Shown: positions 8,587 to 17,136 of the stretch, one piece after another | Position numbering within the stretch: the stretch's first letter is position 1 | Layout of the letters: each line of letters begins with the position of its first letter | NCBI GenBank assembly: GCA_031411235.1 | Contig: JANOAR010000048.1 | Span: 1 to 47,636 of the forward strand | Reading direction: 5' to 3' | Source: JANOAR01 sp031411235 | GTDB taxonomy: Bacteria > Verrucomicrobiota > Verrucomicrobiia > Verrucomicrobiales > Verrucomicrobiaceae | Length of the DNA: 47,636 nucleotides | Translations under genes and position numbers: made by a program | Notes under the pieces: generated by a model | Told to the model about the DNA's origin: nothing | Databases searched by the model: none | Seen by the model: only the letters and a program-made list of their open reading frames with translations

Positions 8587-9345
8587 TCACAGATAGTTCT
8601 CGATGGGCAGCTTGCCGTTCGACGCGCAGATGAACATGGTGCCGGGCTTGTTGGGGTTCGGCGTGGTCGTCACTTTGCCACCACCAGCCTCGACTAACAT
8701 CTGCCCAGCCGCGATGTCCCACAGGCTGATTTGCTCTTCGATGTAGGCATCGAGTCGGCCACAGGCGATGTAGGCCATCGCCAGCGCGGCACTGCCCATC
8801 ATGCGGGTTTTGCGCACCTCGTAGGCGATGCGTTGGTAGCGGGCGAAGCCAGCATGGATCGACTCCTTGCTCTTGGAAAAGCCGACCGTGACAATGCTGT
8901 CCTGCATCTCGGTGCGGTCGCTGCACTTGATGGGCTTGCCGTTCAATGTAGGCGCAATGCCCGTTCCCACCGCCCAGGTTTCATTTTGCATCGGGTCAAA
9001 GATGACGCCCGTGAGCAACTCGTGCGTGCGGCGATCTCGTGCGGCGATGGAGACGCAGAAGTGCGGTATGTTGTAGAAGTAGTTCACCGTGCCGTCGATG
9101 GGATCGACAATCCATTCCACATCGCCTTGGCCGCCGATCTCGCCGCCTTCTTCGCCGAGGATGGCGTGGTCGGGGAAGGCCTTCAAAATGAGGTCGGTGA
9201 TGAGCGTCTGGCTGCGCACGTCCAACTCCAGTTTGATGTCATACTTTTGCATTTCATTGACGTTCAACTCCGTACCGAAGTTAGCGCGAATGAAGCTGCC
9301 CGCTTCGTGGGCGGCGTGAGTGGCGAGGGTGATGAGGTCGTTCAT
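8587..9345 (-). CDS. suhB: Inositol-1-monophosphatase family protein
   Basis: 252 residues from the ATG at 9343-9345. Longer in-frame starts were rejected because they overlap coaB and lack homology to the family start. Metal-binding signatures are present: GEEGGE (Glu65-Glu66), WIVDPIDGTVNY (Asp81, Asp84) and the late ISLWDIAAGQMLVEAGGG. This is the Mg2+-dependent, Li+-sensitive fold of SuhB/IMPase, acting on inositol phosphate or related sugar phosphates. Its start overlaps the stop of coaB by four bases (ATGA), so the two are probably translationally coupled. Confidence 0.92.
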   Translation of the reverse strand: MNDLITLATHAAHEAGSFIRANFGTELNVNEMQKYDIKLELDVRSQTLITDLILKAFPDHAILGEEGGEIGGQGDVEWIVDPIDGTVNYFYNIPHFCVSIAARDRRTHELLTGVIFDPMQNETWAVGTGIAPTLNGKPIKCSDRTEMQDSIVTVGFSKSKESIHAGFARYQRIAYEVRKTRMMGSAALAMAYIACGRLDAYIEEQISLWDIAAGQMLVEAGGGKVTTTPNPNKPGTMFICASNGKLPIENYL

Positions 9346-9998
9346 GGAAAGGGGGCAAGCGCAGTGTCGCGCAGCGCTTCGATGGCGGTAATAAGACAGC
9401 GTGCAACATCGAGCTTCGATATTCGTGGCACCTCGCGCACATGCCCATCGGCGTAGCACAGGGTTACAGCGTTCTCCAGGCTATCGAAGCCAATGCCGGG
9501 CTGCGATACATCATTGGCGACGATCATGTCGCAGTGCTTGCGCCGTAGCTTTGCCTGGGCGTGCTCGATGAGGCGTTCCGTCTCGGCAGCAAAGCCGACC
9601 AGCACGCCTTTGAAGCCCATCGTCTCCCGAGCCGAGCCAAGGATGTCGGGGGTGCGCTCCAGCTCCAATGTCATCGTTGCCCCGTCTTTTTTGAGCTTCT
9701 GCGAGGCCGCTGCGATAGGTCGGTAATCTGCCACGGCAGCGGCGAAAATGGCAGCCTCCATGGCTGCTATGTTTGCCTGCACCGCCTGGTACATCTGTTG
9801 GGCTGTCTCCACGTCGATGCGCTGCACTTTGGCAGGTGTGAGCAGCGCCGTCGGCCCCGCGATGAGCACCACCTCATGGCCTTCGCTGGCGGCGATTTCG
9901 GCCAGTGCAAAGCCCATGCGCCCCGAGGAGCGATTGCTCAAATAACGCACGGGATCGAGCGGTTCGCGCGTGGGGCCAGCAGTGATGAGAAGCTTCAT
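9342..9998 (-). CDS. coaB: Stand-alone phosphopantothenate-cysteine ligase (CoaB domain)
   Basis: 218 residues from MKLLITAGPTREPLDPVRYL, the canonical opening of the CoaB domain. SNRSSGRMGFALAE is the nucleotide-binding signature and AAAVADYRP is the conserved N-terminal-half motif. The late block IVANDVSQPGIGFDS matches the region that contacts the acyl phosphate. The enzyme joins 4'-phosphopantothenate to cysteine in CoA synthesis. Most bacteria carry a fused CoaBC; here the N-terminal CoaC decarboxylase domain is absent, so CoaC must be encoded elsewhere. The gene is followed by suhB with a four-base overlap. Confidence 0.88.
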   Translation of the reverse strand: MKLLITAGPTREPLDPVRYLSNRSSGRMGFALAEIAASEGHEVVLIAGPTALLTPAKVQRIDVETAQQMYQAVQANIAAMEAAIFAAAVADYRPIAAASQKLKKDGATMTLELERTPDILGSARETMGFKGVLVGFAAETERLIEHAQAKLRRKHCDMIVANDVSQPGIGFDSLENAVTLCYADGHVREVPRISKLDVARCLITAIEALRDTALAPFP

Positions 9999-10014
9999 AC
10001 TTGGGGCGCAAGCT

Positions 10015-10719
10015 TCATAGCAACCCTGCCTCGGCAAAGCTAAAAAAGGGCCGCGACCGTTCTGCCGCCGCATGGCCGATGATGACGTGGTCGAAGAAGT
10101 TGAGTTGAAGAATCACACTCGCCTGCTTGAGATTCCGGGTGAAGGACATATCCGCCGAGCTTGGCTGTGGATCGCCGGAAGGGTGATTGTGAACGACCAC
10201 AAAACCATGCGCATTATGCAGCAGCACAGGCTTCAAAAGTTCGCGAGGATGGCAGACGCTTTCATTCAGGCTACCTTTGAAAATTCGTTCGCGGTGAATG
10301 ACCGCATTACGCGTGTTGAGCAGGATGATGTGGACTTCCTCAAAGCACAGCGACTGCATCTCGCGGCTCATGATATTAAAGGTGTCTTCCGCCTTCACGA
10401 TCTGTGTTTCCTTCAGCGTCTCGCGTTCCGCCCGGCAGCCTAGCTCGAAAGCCGCAGCGAGCGTCGTAGCCTTGGCTGGACCCAGGCCATGCAGTTTGGC
10501 CAACTCATGAGAAGTCCGCCGCGACAGCCGCCGCAGCCCACCGTGCTGGGTGAGCAGGCGCGAGGCGATCTGCACCGCATTCTCGCCCTTCATGCCCGTG
10601 TTGATGAAAATGCCGATCAACTCCGCGTCCGATAACGCCTCGGGCCCCAGGCGCATGAGGCGCTCGCGGGGACGATCTTCCTCTGGCAGGTCATGGATGC
10701 GCTGGCTCACGGGGGGCAT
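10015..10719 (-). CDS. radC: RadC family JAB/MPN protein
   Basis: 234 residues from MPPVSQRIHDLPEEDRPRER, the typical RadC start. An N-terminal helix-hairpin-helix region (LHGLGPAKATTLAAAFELG, ~77-95) precedes a JAB1/MPN domain with EEVHIILLNTRNAV and the JAMM motif HNHPSGDPQPSSAD (His177, His179, Asp190). Despite the historical name, a DNA-repair role is unproven for the family. It sits 10 bp downstream of the polyprenyl synthase stop and 16 bp upstream of coaB, so it is probably co-transcribed with them. Confidence 0.93.
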   Translation of the reverse strand: MPPVSQRIHDLPEEDRPRERLMRLGPEALSDAELIGIFINTGMKGENAVQIASRLLTQHGGLRRLSRRTSHELAKLHGLGPAKATTLAAAFELGCRAERETLKETQIVKAEDTFNIMSREMQSLCFEEVHIILLNTRNAVIHRERIFKGSLNESVCHPRELLKPVLLHNAHGFVVVHNHPSGDPQPSSADMSFTRNLKQASVILQLNFFDHVIIGHAAAERSRPFFSFAEAGLL

Positions 10720-10729
10720 GGCGCTTGAG

Positions 10730-11740
10730 TCAAGCTGCCGCGCGGCACTTGTCGAGCAGCTTATGCAAGTAGTGTGTGATGTCTTCCAAAGCCTGTCGAT
10801 GCGGCGAGTGCGACACACAGAGCAAGTCTTTCCTAGCATCACCGAGCATCGTCTGGGCAAAGCGCACCGCCCGCTCCACAGCACCTTCGTAGTCGGCGAT
10901 GCCAGCCAATATGGAGGTGTCCATCGGCTCACCTTTGAGCAACATGCGGCTGAGTTTTTGCTTCTGCGCGTCGGTCGCCTCCTCCAGCAAATAGAGCACG
11001 GGGAGCGTCAGTTTGCCTTTGACGAGGTCGGTGCGCAGCGTCTTGCCAGCCGACTTCTCATCGCCAACGAGATCCAGGCAGTCGTCGTAGATCTGGTAGG
11101 CCGTGCCGAGCTTTAGGCCGTAGTCCTTCAGAGCCTCGCGCACATTCGTCGGGCTGTTATTGATCACCGCGCCCAAATGCGTGGCTGCGGCAAATAGGGC
11201 CGCCGTCTTCATCTCGATCATCTTCAGATAATCGGCGACCGAGAGGTTCAGGTCGAAGCGGCGCTGTGTTTGCAGAATCTCCCCCGCACAGACATCGCGC
11301 GAAGCACGAGCGATGAAGCGCGAGATGTAGCTGTCATCATAATCAGCCGACAACTCCAAGGCATGGGCGAAGAGCACATCGCCGAGCAGCACGCTCAGCG
11401 CACTGCCCCACTTGGCCGCTGCCGTGGGCAGCCCTCGGCGCATATCGGCACCGTCCATGATGTCGTCGTGCACCAGCGAGGCGATATGGACGAGTTCCAG
11501 GATCACCGCCAGTCGGCGATGATCTTCCGAAACAACACCCGTAGCGCCACCCGCGAGCAGCGACAGCGCCGGACGGATGCGCTTCCCCGAAGTCTGGCAA
11601 ACATAGGCCACGTAGCCCTCTATCGCCGGATCAAACGCTCGTGCCTGGGCTTTGATCGCCTGCTCGATGCGATCCAAATCTTCACGCACGAGTTCGAACG
11701 GAAAAACCGGCTTAGTAGGGGCATAGGAAGGTGGGTTCAT
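10730..11740 (-). CDS. Long-chain polyprenyl diphosphate synthase
   Basis: 336 residues from the ATG at 11738-11740 (another in-frame ATG lies 20 codons upstream, inside a strong palindrome). Both Asp-rich motifs of trans-prenyltransferases are intact: HDDIMD (Asp92-Asp96) and YDDCLD (Asp219-Asp223). GKRIRPAL supplies the Lys/Arg that bind isopentenyl diphosphate. It extends allylic diphosphates for quinone side chains, in the IspB/octaprenyl group by overall resemblance; product length is not readable by eye. First gene of the minus-strand run with radC, coaB and suhB. Confidence 0.92.
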   Translation of the reverse strand: MNPPSYAPTKPVFPFELVREDLDRIEQAIKAQARAFDPAIEGYVAYVCQTSGKRIRPALSLLAGGATGVVSEDHRRLAVILELVHIASLVHDDIMDGADMRRGLPTAAAKWGSALSVLLGDVLFAHALELSADYDDSYISRFIARASRDVCAGEILQTQRRFDLNLSVADYLKMIEMKTAALFAAATHLGAVINNSPTNVREALKDYGLKLGTAYQIYDDCLDLVGDEKSAGKTLRTDLVKGKLTLPVLYLLEEATDAQKQKLSRMLLKGEPMDTSILAGIADYEGAVERAVRFAQTMLGDARKDLLCVSHSPHRQALEDITHYLHKLLDKCRAAA

Positions 11741-11749
11741 AGGCACAGG

Positions 11750-11782
11750 CCGGACTTTGTGAAACTTTTCACAAAGTGCCGG
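11750..11782. promoter_or_regulatory. Operator-like palindrome in front of the polyprenyl synthase gene
   Basis: ACTTTGTGAAA (11754-11764) and its exact reverse complement (11767-11777) are separated by two bases. The arms extend to CCGG on both sides (11750-11753, 11779-11782) with one extra base. It begins 10 bases upstream of the chosen start. With a two-base centre it looks more like a dimeric-repressor site than a hairpin terminator. No regulator can be assigned. Confidence 0.4.
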
Positions 11783-11901
11783 AAGATGGCGATTCGTCAA
11801 TCGTGGGGGCTTAAAATCTCGTATGGCTCGTTTGGCTTATGAGCGCTTCGCCATACGCTAATCCAGTCTCGGCAAGCCAAAGAGAGAGAATAAAAGATCG
11901 T

Positions 11902-11930
11902 TTGACGAATATTATAATTATTGATATTAT
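11902..11930 (+). promoter_or_regulatory. Predicted sigma-70-type promoter of the zinc-ribbon protein gene
   Basis: TTGACG (11902-11907) is followed at 17 bp by TATTAT (11925-11930), in an AT-rich island inside otherwise GC-rich DNA. The next start codon is at 12044, giving a leader of about 100 bases. Confidence 0.5.
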
Positions 11931-12043
11931 CATAAACAAAATATTACCGCCCACTAAACCATCGCAATTCTGGTGAACTTCACCGCTGGAATATTGTCAC
12001 CTCTCGGCCATCGTAGCCTCCGCCCCCATCCCTACCGAACGTC

Positions 12044-14014
12044 ATGAACCCAAACGCTATTCAGTTCGCCTGCGGCCATTGCCAGTCTTGGCTCACGGTA
12101 CCCTCGCATCTCGCCGGCGTATCGGGTCCATGCCCCAAGTGCGGACAGCAAATCACCTCCCCGCGCGAGTCCCAGGCCCCGGCGATGATTCCCGGACTGC
12201 CAGCCCTCCCACAAGTGCCCCCAGCACCATGGGAGAATCCCCCACCCAGCTACTCGCAGCCAGACGCCAGCCAAGCCCCATTAAACGCCTCGCAGCCACC
12301 GTATTACCAGCAGCCAGTAGCATCGCCCGTACCGCTGCAACCCCATGCTCACATGGTGCTCCCCCAGGCCCCACCAGCTTGGTCGCAGCCCCCCTTCCCC
12401 CAGGCCATGCCGACGGCGGCACAAGGGCAAATGCCCTGGTCAATGCCAGGCGCAAATTCTAGCGCCAACGCGCCACAGCAGCCATCCTCACCGACTGCGC
12501 CACCAACGCCGCCAAGCTCAGGCCTCCCCTCGCGCGGGCAATCACGACCCATGACCTCAGGCGGTTCCAGGCTCTCCCTTCTGGCCCGCCAGCTCACCAC
12601 CACGACCGCCATCGCCGCCGATCTCCCCGAGCCACCGGAAGCCGTGCGCCCCCAAGATTTAGCCCCCACAGACATCCCAGACGGCAGTCGCGCCCGAGCC
12701 GTGGGCGACATGATGGTGAAGTCCAACCTGCGTCGAGGCAGTGGCGTCACCACAGCCAAGCCATCCTCGACAAGCCTCCCCGCCCTATTCAGCACCGCTG
12801 CCGTCGTCTGCGCCATCGTCGCTGCCGCCTATTATTACCGAGAGCCAGCCCGCGCTTATTTACTGAGCCTGTTGCATGCTAAACCTGCACCCAGCAATAT
12901 GGCGGAAGCAACGCCGCCAAAAATCGACTCGCAGGGCACACGCACACAAACCCCCACTGCCCCCGCGCCTACACAAGTCGCGCCTGGTAGTGTCCCCGAA
13001 TCCGTCCCCGTCACGGCGAAAGCATCAAAGCTGCCTCCAGACACCCTCGCCGTCACCGCCCCAAAGCCACCCGTTGCAGAATCCGCCCCCCCTGCACTCG
13101 CGCCAATGGCCGCGCCCAAAGCCATCCCCGTCCCCGATGACGCACCAGCCGTCACCGTCACACCAGCAAGTGCCGCCGAGGTGCGTCCAGCCGCCCCTGC
13201 CGCACCTCAGCAAACAGCCAGCCTCATGCCCGGCTCCTCGAAGACCCTGGTCGAAGTCAATGTCCCCGACTCCACAGGCACACGCAGTCTGCCCGCCAGC
13301 ATTGCGCCCCCCAACCCACTTGGCAGCGGCCCTAAACTCAACAACTGCCCCCCCGAGGCCAAAGTCGCGCTCGAAGGACTTCTCGGCTTTCTCAATGCCG
13401 ACTCCCTGCAACAGCGCCTTCGTTTCATGCAGCAGACCGAGGGCATCCAGGAAAAAGCAGCGGAGTATTATAAATCCAACCCCGACGGCCCCATCGTCGT
13501 CAACGAAATCTCCTACCTGCGCCGCGATGCCAGCCCCGAGGTCGGCCATGGCTCCCACACCGTTTTCGTCGTCAACAGCCACAACTGGGCCTACGCCATC
13601 CCCGTCATGTTAGAGGAAGGTGAAACGGGCGTGCGCGTGGACTGGCTGAGCTTCATCGAGTTCAAAGACGACCTCCTGAAGCGCTTCTTCAGCGGCTATC
13701 TCGGCCAACCCGCCCGCTTCCATGTCGCCATCCGTCGCACCCATTACTTCAACGACAACGTGCCCGATCTTGAGAACAAAGAGTGCTTCGAAATCACCAA
13801 CGCCATGGGCACCATCAACGGCCATGTCTTTGTGCCCAAGCCCTCCCCCCTCGTCGCCTCCCTCGCAGGCTCCATCACCTGGGACAAAGCCAGCGTCTTC
13901 CCCATCGTCGAGTTGCAATGGCGCAAAGAGCCCGGCTACCAATGGATCGAAATGACCGCCGTGCCCCAGCTCAACTGGTACAGCGCCAATGCCAAAGCGG
14001 CGGTGAGCCCATAG
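12044..14014 (+). CDS. Zinc-ribbon, proline-rich single-pass membrane protein of unknown function
   Basis: 656 residues. An N-terminal zinc ribbon (Cys10, Cys13, Cys30, Cys33: FACGHCQSW and GPCPKCGQQ) precedes a Pro/Gln-rich disordered region (~40-190). One membrane helix lies at ~246-267 (SLPALFSTAAVVCAIVAAAYY), then a second Pro/Ala/Thr-rich stretch (~280-420). A folded C-terminal domain (~430-650) is rich in Trp, Tyr and His. The topology suggests a cytoplasmic zinc ribbon and a periplasmic C-terminal domain. This layout recurs in Verrucomicrobia and Planctomycetes, but I recognise no functional family. Confidence 0.75.
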   Translation: MNPNAIQFACGHCQSWLTVPSHLAGVSGPCPKCGQQITSPRESQAPAMIPGLPALPQVPPAPWENPPPSYSQPDASQAPLNASQPPYYQQPVASPVPLQPHAHMVLPQAPPAWSQPPFPQAMPTAAQGQMPWSMPGANSSANAPQQPSSPTAPPTPPSSGLPSRGQSRPMTSGGSRLSLLARQLTTTTAIAADLPEPPEAVRPQDLAPTDIPDGSRARAVGDMMVKSNLRRGSGVTTAKPSSTSLPALFSTAAVVCAIVAAAYYYREPARAYLLSLLHAKPAPSNMAEATPPKIDSQGTRTQTPTAPAPTQVAPGSVPESVPVTAKASKLPPDTLAVTAPKPPVAESAPPALAPMAAPKAIPVPDDAPAVTVTPASAAEVRPAAPAAPQQTASLMPGSSKTLVEVNVPDSTGTRSLPASIAPPNPLGSGPKLNNCPPEAKVALEGLLGFLNADSLQQRLRFMQQTEGIQEKAAEYYKSNPDGPIVVNEISYLRRDASPEVGHGSHTVFVVNSHNWAYAIPVMLEEGETGVRVDWLSFIEFKDDLLKRFFSGYLGQPARFHVAIRRTHYFNDNVPDLENKECFEITNAMGTINGHVFVPKPSPLVASLAGSITWDKASVFPIVELQWRKEPGYQWIEMTAVPQLNWYSANAKAAVSP

Positions 14015-14040
14015 TGGGCAAAAGATCCACCCCCGACGCC

Positions 14041-15150
14041 TCACAGCTTTCCGCCCGACACCAAGCTCTGCGTGAATTCTTCCAAATTCACCGGGCTGAC
14101 CACCTCCGGCACCCGTTCCGCGCGTGACGGCGGCTGATACTTCGCATCCGCCACCCGCTTAGCGATGTAGGCAAACGCACGCTCCACAGGCATCGGCTGC
14201 CAGACGCTCGCATCAATCGTCGAGCGCTGCACAAGCTCCAGCCCGCCGCCCACACCCGCCAGCGCGTCCATGCCCACGATGAGCACCTGCTCGCGCTTCT
14301 TTGCCGCCAGCAGCGCATCACTCGCCCCCTGTGCCATCAAGTCGCCATGAGCCACCACCACATCAAAAGCCCCCTGCGTACGCAACGCCTCCGTCGTCCG
14401 CTCCGCCGCCAGCCCACGATCCCCATAGGCAGGCGCATCATGCACCAGCGTAATACCGGACTCCGCCTTAATCACATCGGCAAAGCCCTCGCAACGCCGC
14501 CGCGAAGCGTAGCTACGCGCATCGTCAAAGGTCAACTGCACCACCCGGCCCACCACCATCGCACTGCCCTCATCCGCCGCCTTGCGTTTCAGCGCCGCCA
14601 CCACCTCCTCACCCGCCAGTCGCCCCAGTTTGTATTGATCGCAAAAGACCACCGCATCGCAGCTACCCTCCGCAAACTGTTCGTCCACCCCAATAACGAA
14701 GCCCCCCCTCGCACGCAGCGGCGCGAGCATCGGCAAAACCATGCTCGGCAACACAGGCAAAACGATCACAAACGGCACCTTTTCACTCTCGGCCTTCGCC
14801 AACTGCTCCGCCTGCCGCAACGCATCATCCTGCGCATCCAGCACCCGCAAACCCAGCCCCCCGATCGACTTTAGAGCCACCGCTAGACGTTCCGCCTGCA
14901 CCCGCTGGAATACATCGCGCAAATCCGAGCAGCACAGCCACACCTGGCGCAACGTTGGATCCATCGCCTGCTCCTCCGGCTCTTTCAGCCGCCCGTCCAC
15001 GACCGCAACCTTCCCCTGCCCCAGACGCCCCTGTTTCAGCAAGCGAGCCGTCTCCATCTCGGGATCCTCCGACCTCTCCTCACAGCCCACAAGACAAGCT
15101 AAAATCATAGCAAGAATCGATTTCAAAAGAGAGAGGCGTGACGGTTTCAT
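14041..15150 (-). CDS. Sugar-binding lipoprotein of the periplasmic-binding-protein (LacI) fold
   Basis: 369 residues from the ATG at 15148-15150. It opens with a lipoprotein signal (MKPSRLSLLKSILAMILACL then VGC; lipobox Cys23). The mature part carries the two-lobed type I periplasmic-binding fold: VWLCCSDLRDVFQRVQAERL, VAHGDLMAQGASDALLAAKK and EQVLIVGMDALAG (the hinge/ligand loop) are typical of sugar ABC-importer binding proteins (PF13407). No transporter partner is present. A LacI-family-type operator lies upstream at 15301. The gene converges on the zinc-ribbon gene, 26 bp away. Confidence 0.82.
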   Translation of the reverse strand: MKPSRLSLLKSILAMILACLVGCEERSEDPEMETARLLKQGRLGQGKVAVVDGRLKEPEEQAMDPTLRQVWLCCSDLRDVFQRVQAERLAVALKSIGGLGLRVLDAQDDALRQAEQLAKAESEKVPFVIVLPVLPSMVLPMLAPLRARGGFVIGVDEQFAEGSCDAVVFCDQYKLGRLAGEEVVAALKRKAADEGSAMVVGRVVQLTFDDARSYASRRRCEGFADVIKAESGITLVHDAPAYGDRGLAAERTTEALRTQGAFDVVVAHGDLMAQGASDALLAAKKREQVLIVGMDALAGVGGGLELVQRSTIDASVWQPMPVERAFAYIAKRVADAKYQPPSRAERVPEVVSPVNLEEFTQSLVSGGKL

Positions 15151-15300
15151 AAGTTCCAGGGAAACCTCATTAAAGCCATGCACCAGAGCCCAGCACAAGC
15201 TTACAGTGCTTAATGTTCTGTGCCCATCTTCCCGCAGCGCCCATGCGTGCCTCGTCTTCATCAAATTGAGCCAAGTCGCCAAGCACTGCATTTCTCCCCT

Positions 15301-15314
15301 GAAAGCGCTTGCGC
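15301..15314. promoter_or_regulatory. Possible LacI/CcpA-type operator
   Basis: TGAAAGCGCTTGCG matches the catabolite-responsive-element pattern TGWAARCGYTWNCA at 13 of 14 positions (hand comparison) and centres on AAGCGCTT, typical of LacI-family sites. It lies between the sugar-binding lipoprotein gene (start 150 bp away) and tRNA-Asn. No regulator gene is nearby, so the assignment rests on pattern alone. Confidence 0.35.
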
Positions 15315-15368
15315 ATTCCAAGACTCCAGGCAAGATGCGCGGCCCTGCCAGAAACGGCAGTTGGATAC

Positions 15369-15443
15369 TCCGATGTAGCTCAGCGGTAGAGCGGGTGACT
15401 GTTAATCACTAGGTCGTAGGTTCGAACCCTACCATCGGAGCCA
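15369..15443 (+). tRNA. tRNA-Asn (anticodon GTT), CCA end encoded
   Basis: The acceptor stem TCCGATG (15369-15375) pairs with CATCGGA (15433-15439), followed by discriminator G and encoded CCA (15441-15443). The D arm contains AGCTCAGCGGTAGAGC. The anticodon loop CTGTTAA places GTT at 15401-15403. The T arm contains GGTTCGAACCC. All four arms fold, so this is an intact elongator tRNA reading AAC/AAU. Confidence 0.97.
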
Positions 15444-16058
15444 ACACATCAAGTGTGTTGGACATAAAAGGCAAAGCGCCAGCGGATGATTCGCCGCCAG
15501 ACACACACCAGTCTTGCCCTGCCATGCACGAAACAAGGCTAAAGCCTGTACGGCCCAGCACCTCCAGCCGTGACTCAACGTCTTGTTTCATCACCGAACA
15601 AAAACTTAACTTTAGCTAATTTTATGCTTTCCCAACCCATCAGCCCGTGTCAATCTATTGTAAATAATATAATAACCATGCAAAGCAAGGGTTTCACCCT
15701 CGCCACTCTTTCCCCTGCCTTCGCCCCTAAATTCAGCCTTGCCTCTCGCTTCAAACCTCGGTTCGGCGAGTGACACGGCCTTCATCAGCTCCATTTTCAT
15801 TGGATCGGGACACCGCCCGACGACCAAGGGCGGCAGCGTGGCGGGAGGACGGGGGAAGACTATGAGACAGGGAGACAGCCGGAATTCCAAACGCGAAACC
15901 AAGGCCCCCAAGCTTTTTTAATCACAAAATTGCATGAGGAATTTTCACTCCCCGCTCTGGTCTCCCGGTTCTCCCCACCTGATTGTCTGATTGTCTGATT
16001 GTCTTCCCTCACCGACTCGCCACACTGCCTCCCCATTTTTGCCCCCACCTACGCCTCC
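15444..16058. other. Non-coding interval with repeat debris between tRNA-Asn and the DAHP synthase gene
   Basis: No convincing gene was found in about 600 bp. The stretch 15600-15690 is AT-rich. An imperfect inverted repeat (15830-15858 with 16001-16029; 22 of 29 positions pair by hand) encloses the rest, including three exact tandem copies of GATTGTCT (15981-16004). It looks like a degenerate miniature mobile element that abuts the DAHP synthase start. Confidence 0.5.
15981..16004. repeat. Tandem octamer GATTGTCT, three exact copies
   Basis: Three consecutive identical 8-base units. It lies inside the imperfect inverted repeat upstream of the DAHP synthase gene and overlaps an alternative TTG start for it at 15999. 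Confidence 0.85.
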
Positions 16059-17114
16059 GTGAGCCAAGCCCACCCCATCGACGACCTCCGCATCGAGCGC
16101 ATCCGTCCGCTCATTTCACCCGTGCTGCTCATGGACGAGTGGCCCCTCGGCGAGTCCGAGTCTGCCTTCGTCGAGAGCGCCAGGATCGCCACCGAGCGCA
16201 TCATGCGTGGCCGCGACGACCGCCTCCTCGTCATCACCGGCCCCTGCTCCATCCACGATAAAGAATCGGCCATGGAGTATGCCGCGCTGATCAAAACCGC
16301 GCGCACCAAATACAGCGCCGATCTCGAACTCGTCATGCGCGTGTACTTCGAGAAGCCCCGCACCACCGTCGGCTGGAAGGGCTACATCAATGACCCCAAC
16401 CTCGACGAGTCCTTCGACATCAACAAAGGCCTGCGCGAAGCCCGCAGCCTGCTCATCGACATCATCAAACTCGGCGTCCCCACGGGCACCGAATTCCTCG
16501 ACGTCATCACCCCGCAGTACATCGCCGACGCCGTCGTCTGGGGAGCCATCGGTGCCCGCACCACCGAGAGCCAAATCCATCGCCAGCTCGCCTCCGGTTT
16601 ATCCATGCCCGTCGGCTTCAAAAACGGCACCGACGGCGGCGTGCAGATCGCACTCGACGCCATCGAAGCCGCCAACGGCCAGCACCACTTCCTCAGCGTC
16701 ACCAAAGAAGGCGTCGCCGCCATCGTCACCACCCGTGGCAACAACGCCTGCCACGTCATCCTGCGCGGTGGCAGGCAGTCGCCCAACTACGACGCTGAAG
16801 CCGTCGCCAATGTCGCCAACCAGCTCGGAGCAAAAGCATTGCCGCCCTATGTCATGGTCGATTGCAGCCACGGCAACAGCTTAAAGGATTTCAGAAAACA
16901 ACCCCTCGTCGCCAGCAACGTCGCCGCACAAATCGCCAGCGGCAGCAAGTCCGTCACCGGCCTCATGCTCGAAAGCCACCTCGTCGAAGGAGCCCAGAAG
17001 AAGCCCGACACCTATGGCCAAAGCATCACCGATGCCTGCATCAACTGGGCCACCACCGAGAGCGTGCTGGATGAGCTGGCAGCAGCGGTGCGGGCGAGAC
17101 GCAGTGTGAAATAA
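16059..17114 (+). CDS. aroG: Class I DAHP synthase (3-deoxy-7-phosphoheptulonate synthase)
   Basis: 351 residues from a GTG at 16059. The frame is open from a TTG at 15999, but those codons overlap repeat DNA, whereas the GTG places the conserved DDLRIERIRPLISPVLLMDE at the family's usual distance (about 350 residues, as in the E. coli AroG group). Signatures are RLLVITGPCSIHD, VMRVYFEKPRTTVGWKG, PTGTEFLD, GFKNGTDGG and VMVDCSHGNS. It condenses phosphoenolpyruvate with erythrose 4-phosphate, the first step of the shikimate pathway. It includes the N-terminal segment linked to aromatic amino-acid feedback in this class. Confidence 0.93.
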   Translation: MSQAHPIDDLRIERIRPLISPVLLMDEWPLGESESAFVESARIATERIMRGRDDRLLVITGPCSIHDKESAMEYAALIKTARTKYSADLELVMRVYFEKPRTTVGWKGYINDPNLDESFDINKGLREARSLLIDIIKLGVPTGTEFLDVITPQYIADAVVWGAIGARTTESQIHRQLASGLSMPVGFKNGTDGGVQIALDAIEAANGQHHFLSVTKEGVAAIVTTRGNNACHVILRGGRQSPNYDAEAVANVANQLGAKALPPYVMVDCSHGNSLKDFRKQPLVASNVAAQIASGSKSVTGLMLESHLVEGAQKKPDTYGQSITDACINWATTESVLDELAAAVRARRSVK

Positions 17115-17136
17115 ATCCCTTTGTCACAGGTCGCAC

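Larger units (their letters stand above)
11741..12043. other. Divergent intergenic region, 303 bp
   Basis: It holds the palindrome next to the polyprenyl synthase gene, then an unusually AT-rich stretch (~11885-11950) with a plus-strand promoter. No open frame with coding character was seen. Confidence 0.6.

Noticed and set aside
10036..10060. A-run next to a GC-rich stretch near the radC 3' end as a terminator
   Set aside because: It lies within the coding sequence (the PFFSFAEAG end) and no stable stem precedes a T-tract in the transcribed direction.
15409..15594. Minus-strand open frame ending in VGFEPTT
   Set aside because: Its end is the antisense of tRNA-Asn, a well-known source of false protein tails; no coding character upstream.
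15612..15911. 99-codon minus-strand frame in the intergenic region after tRNA-Asn
   Set aside because: Overlaps repeat-like DNA, has Arg/Pro-rich random composition, and shows no recognised domain or start context.
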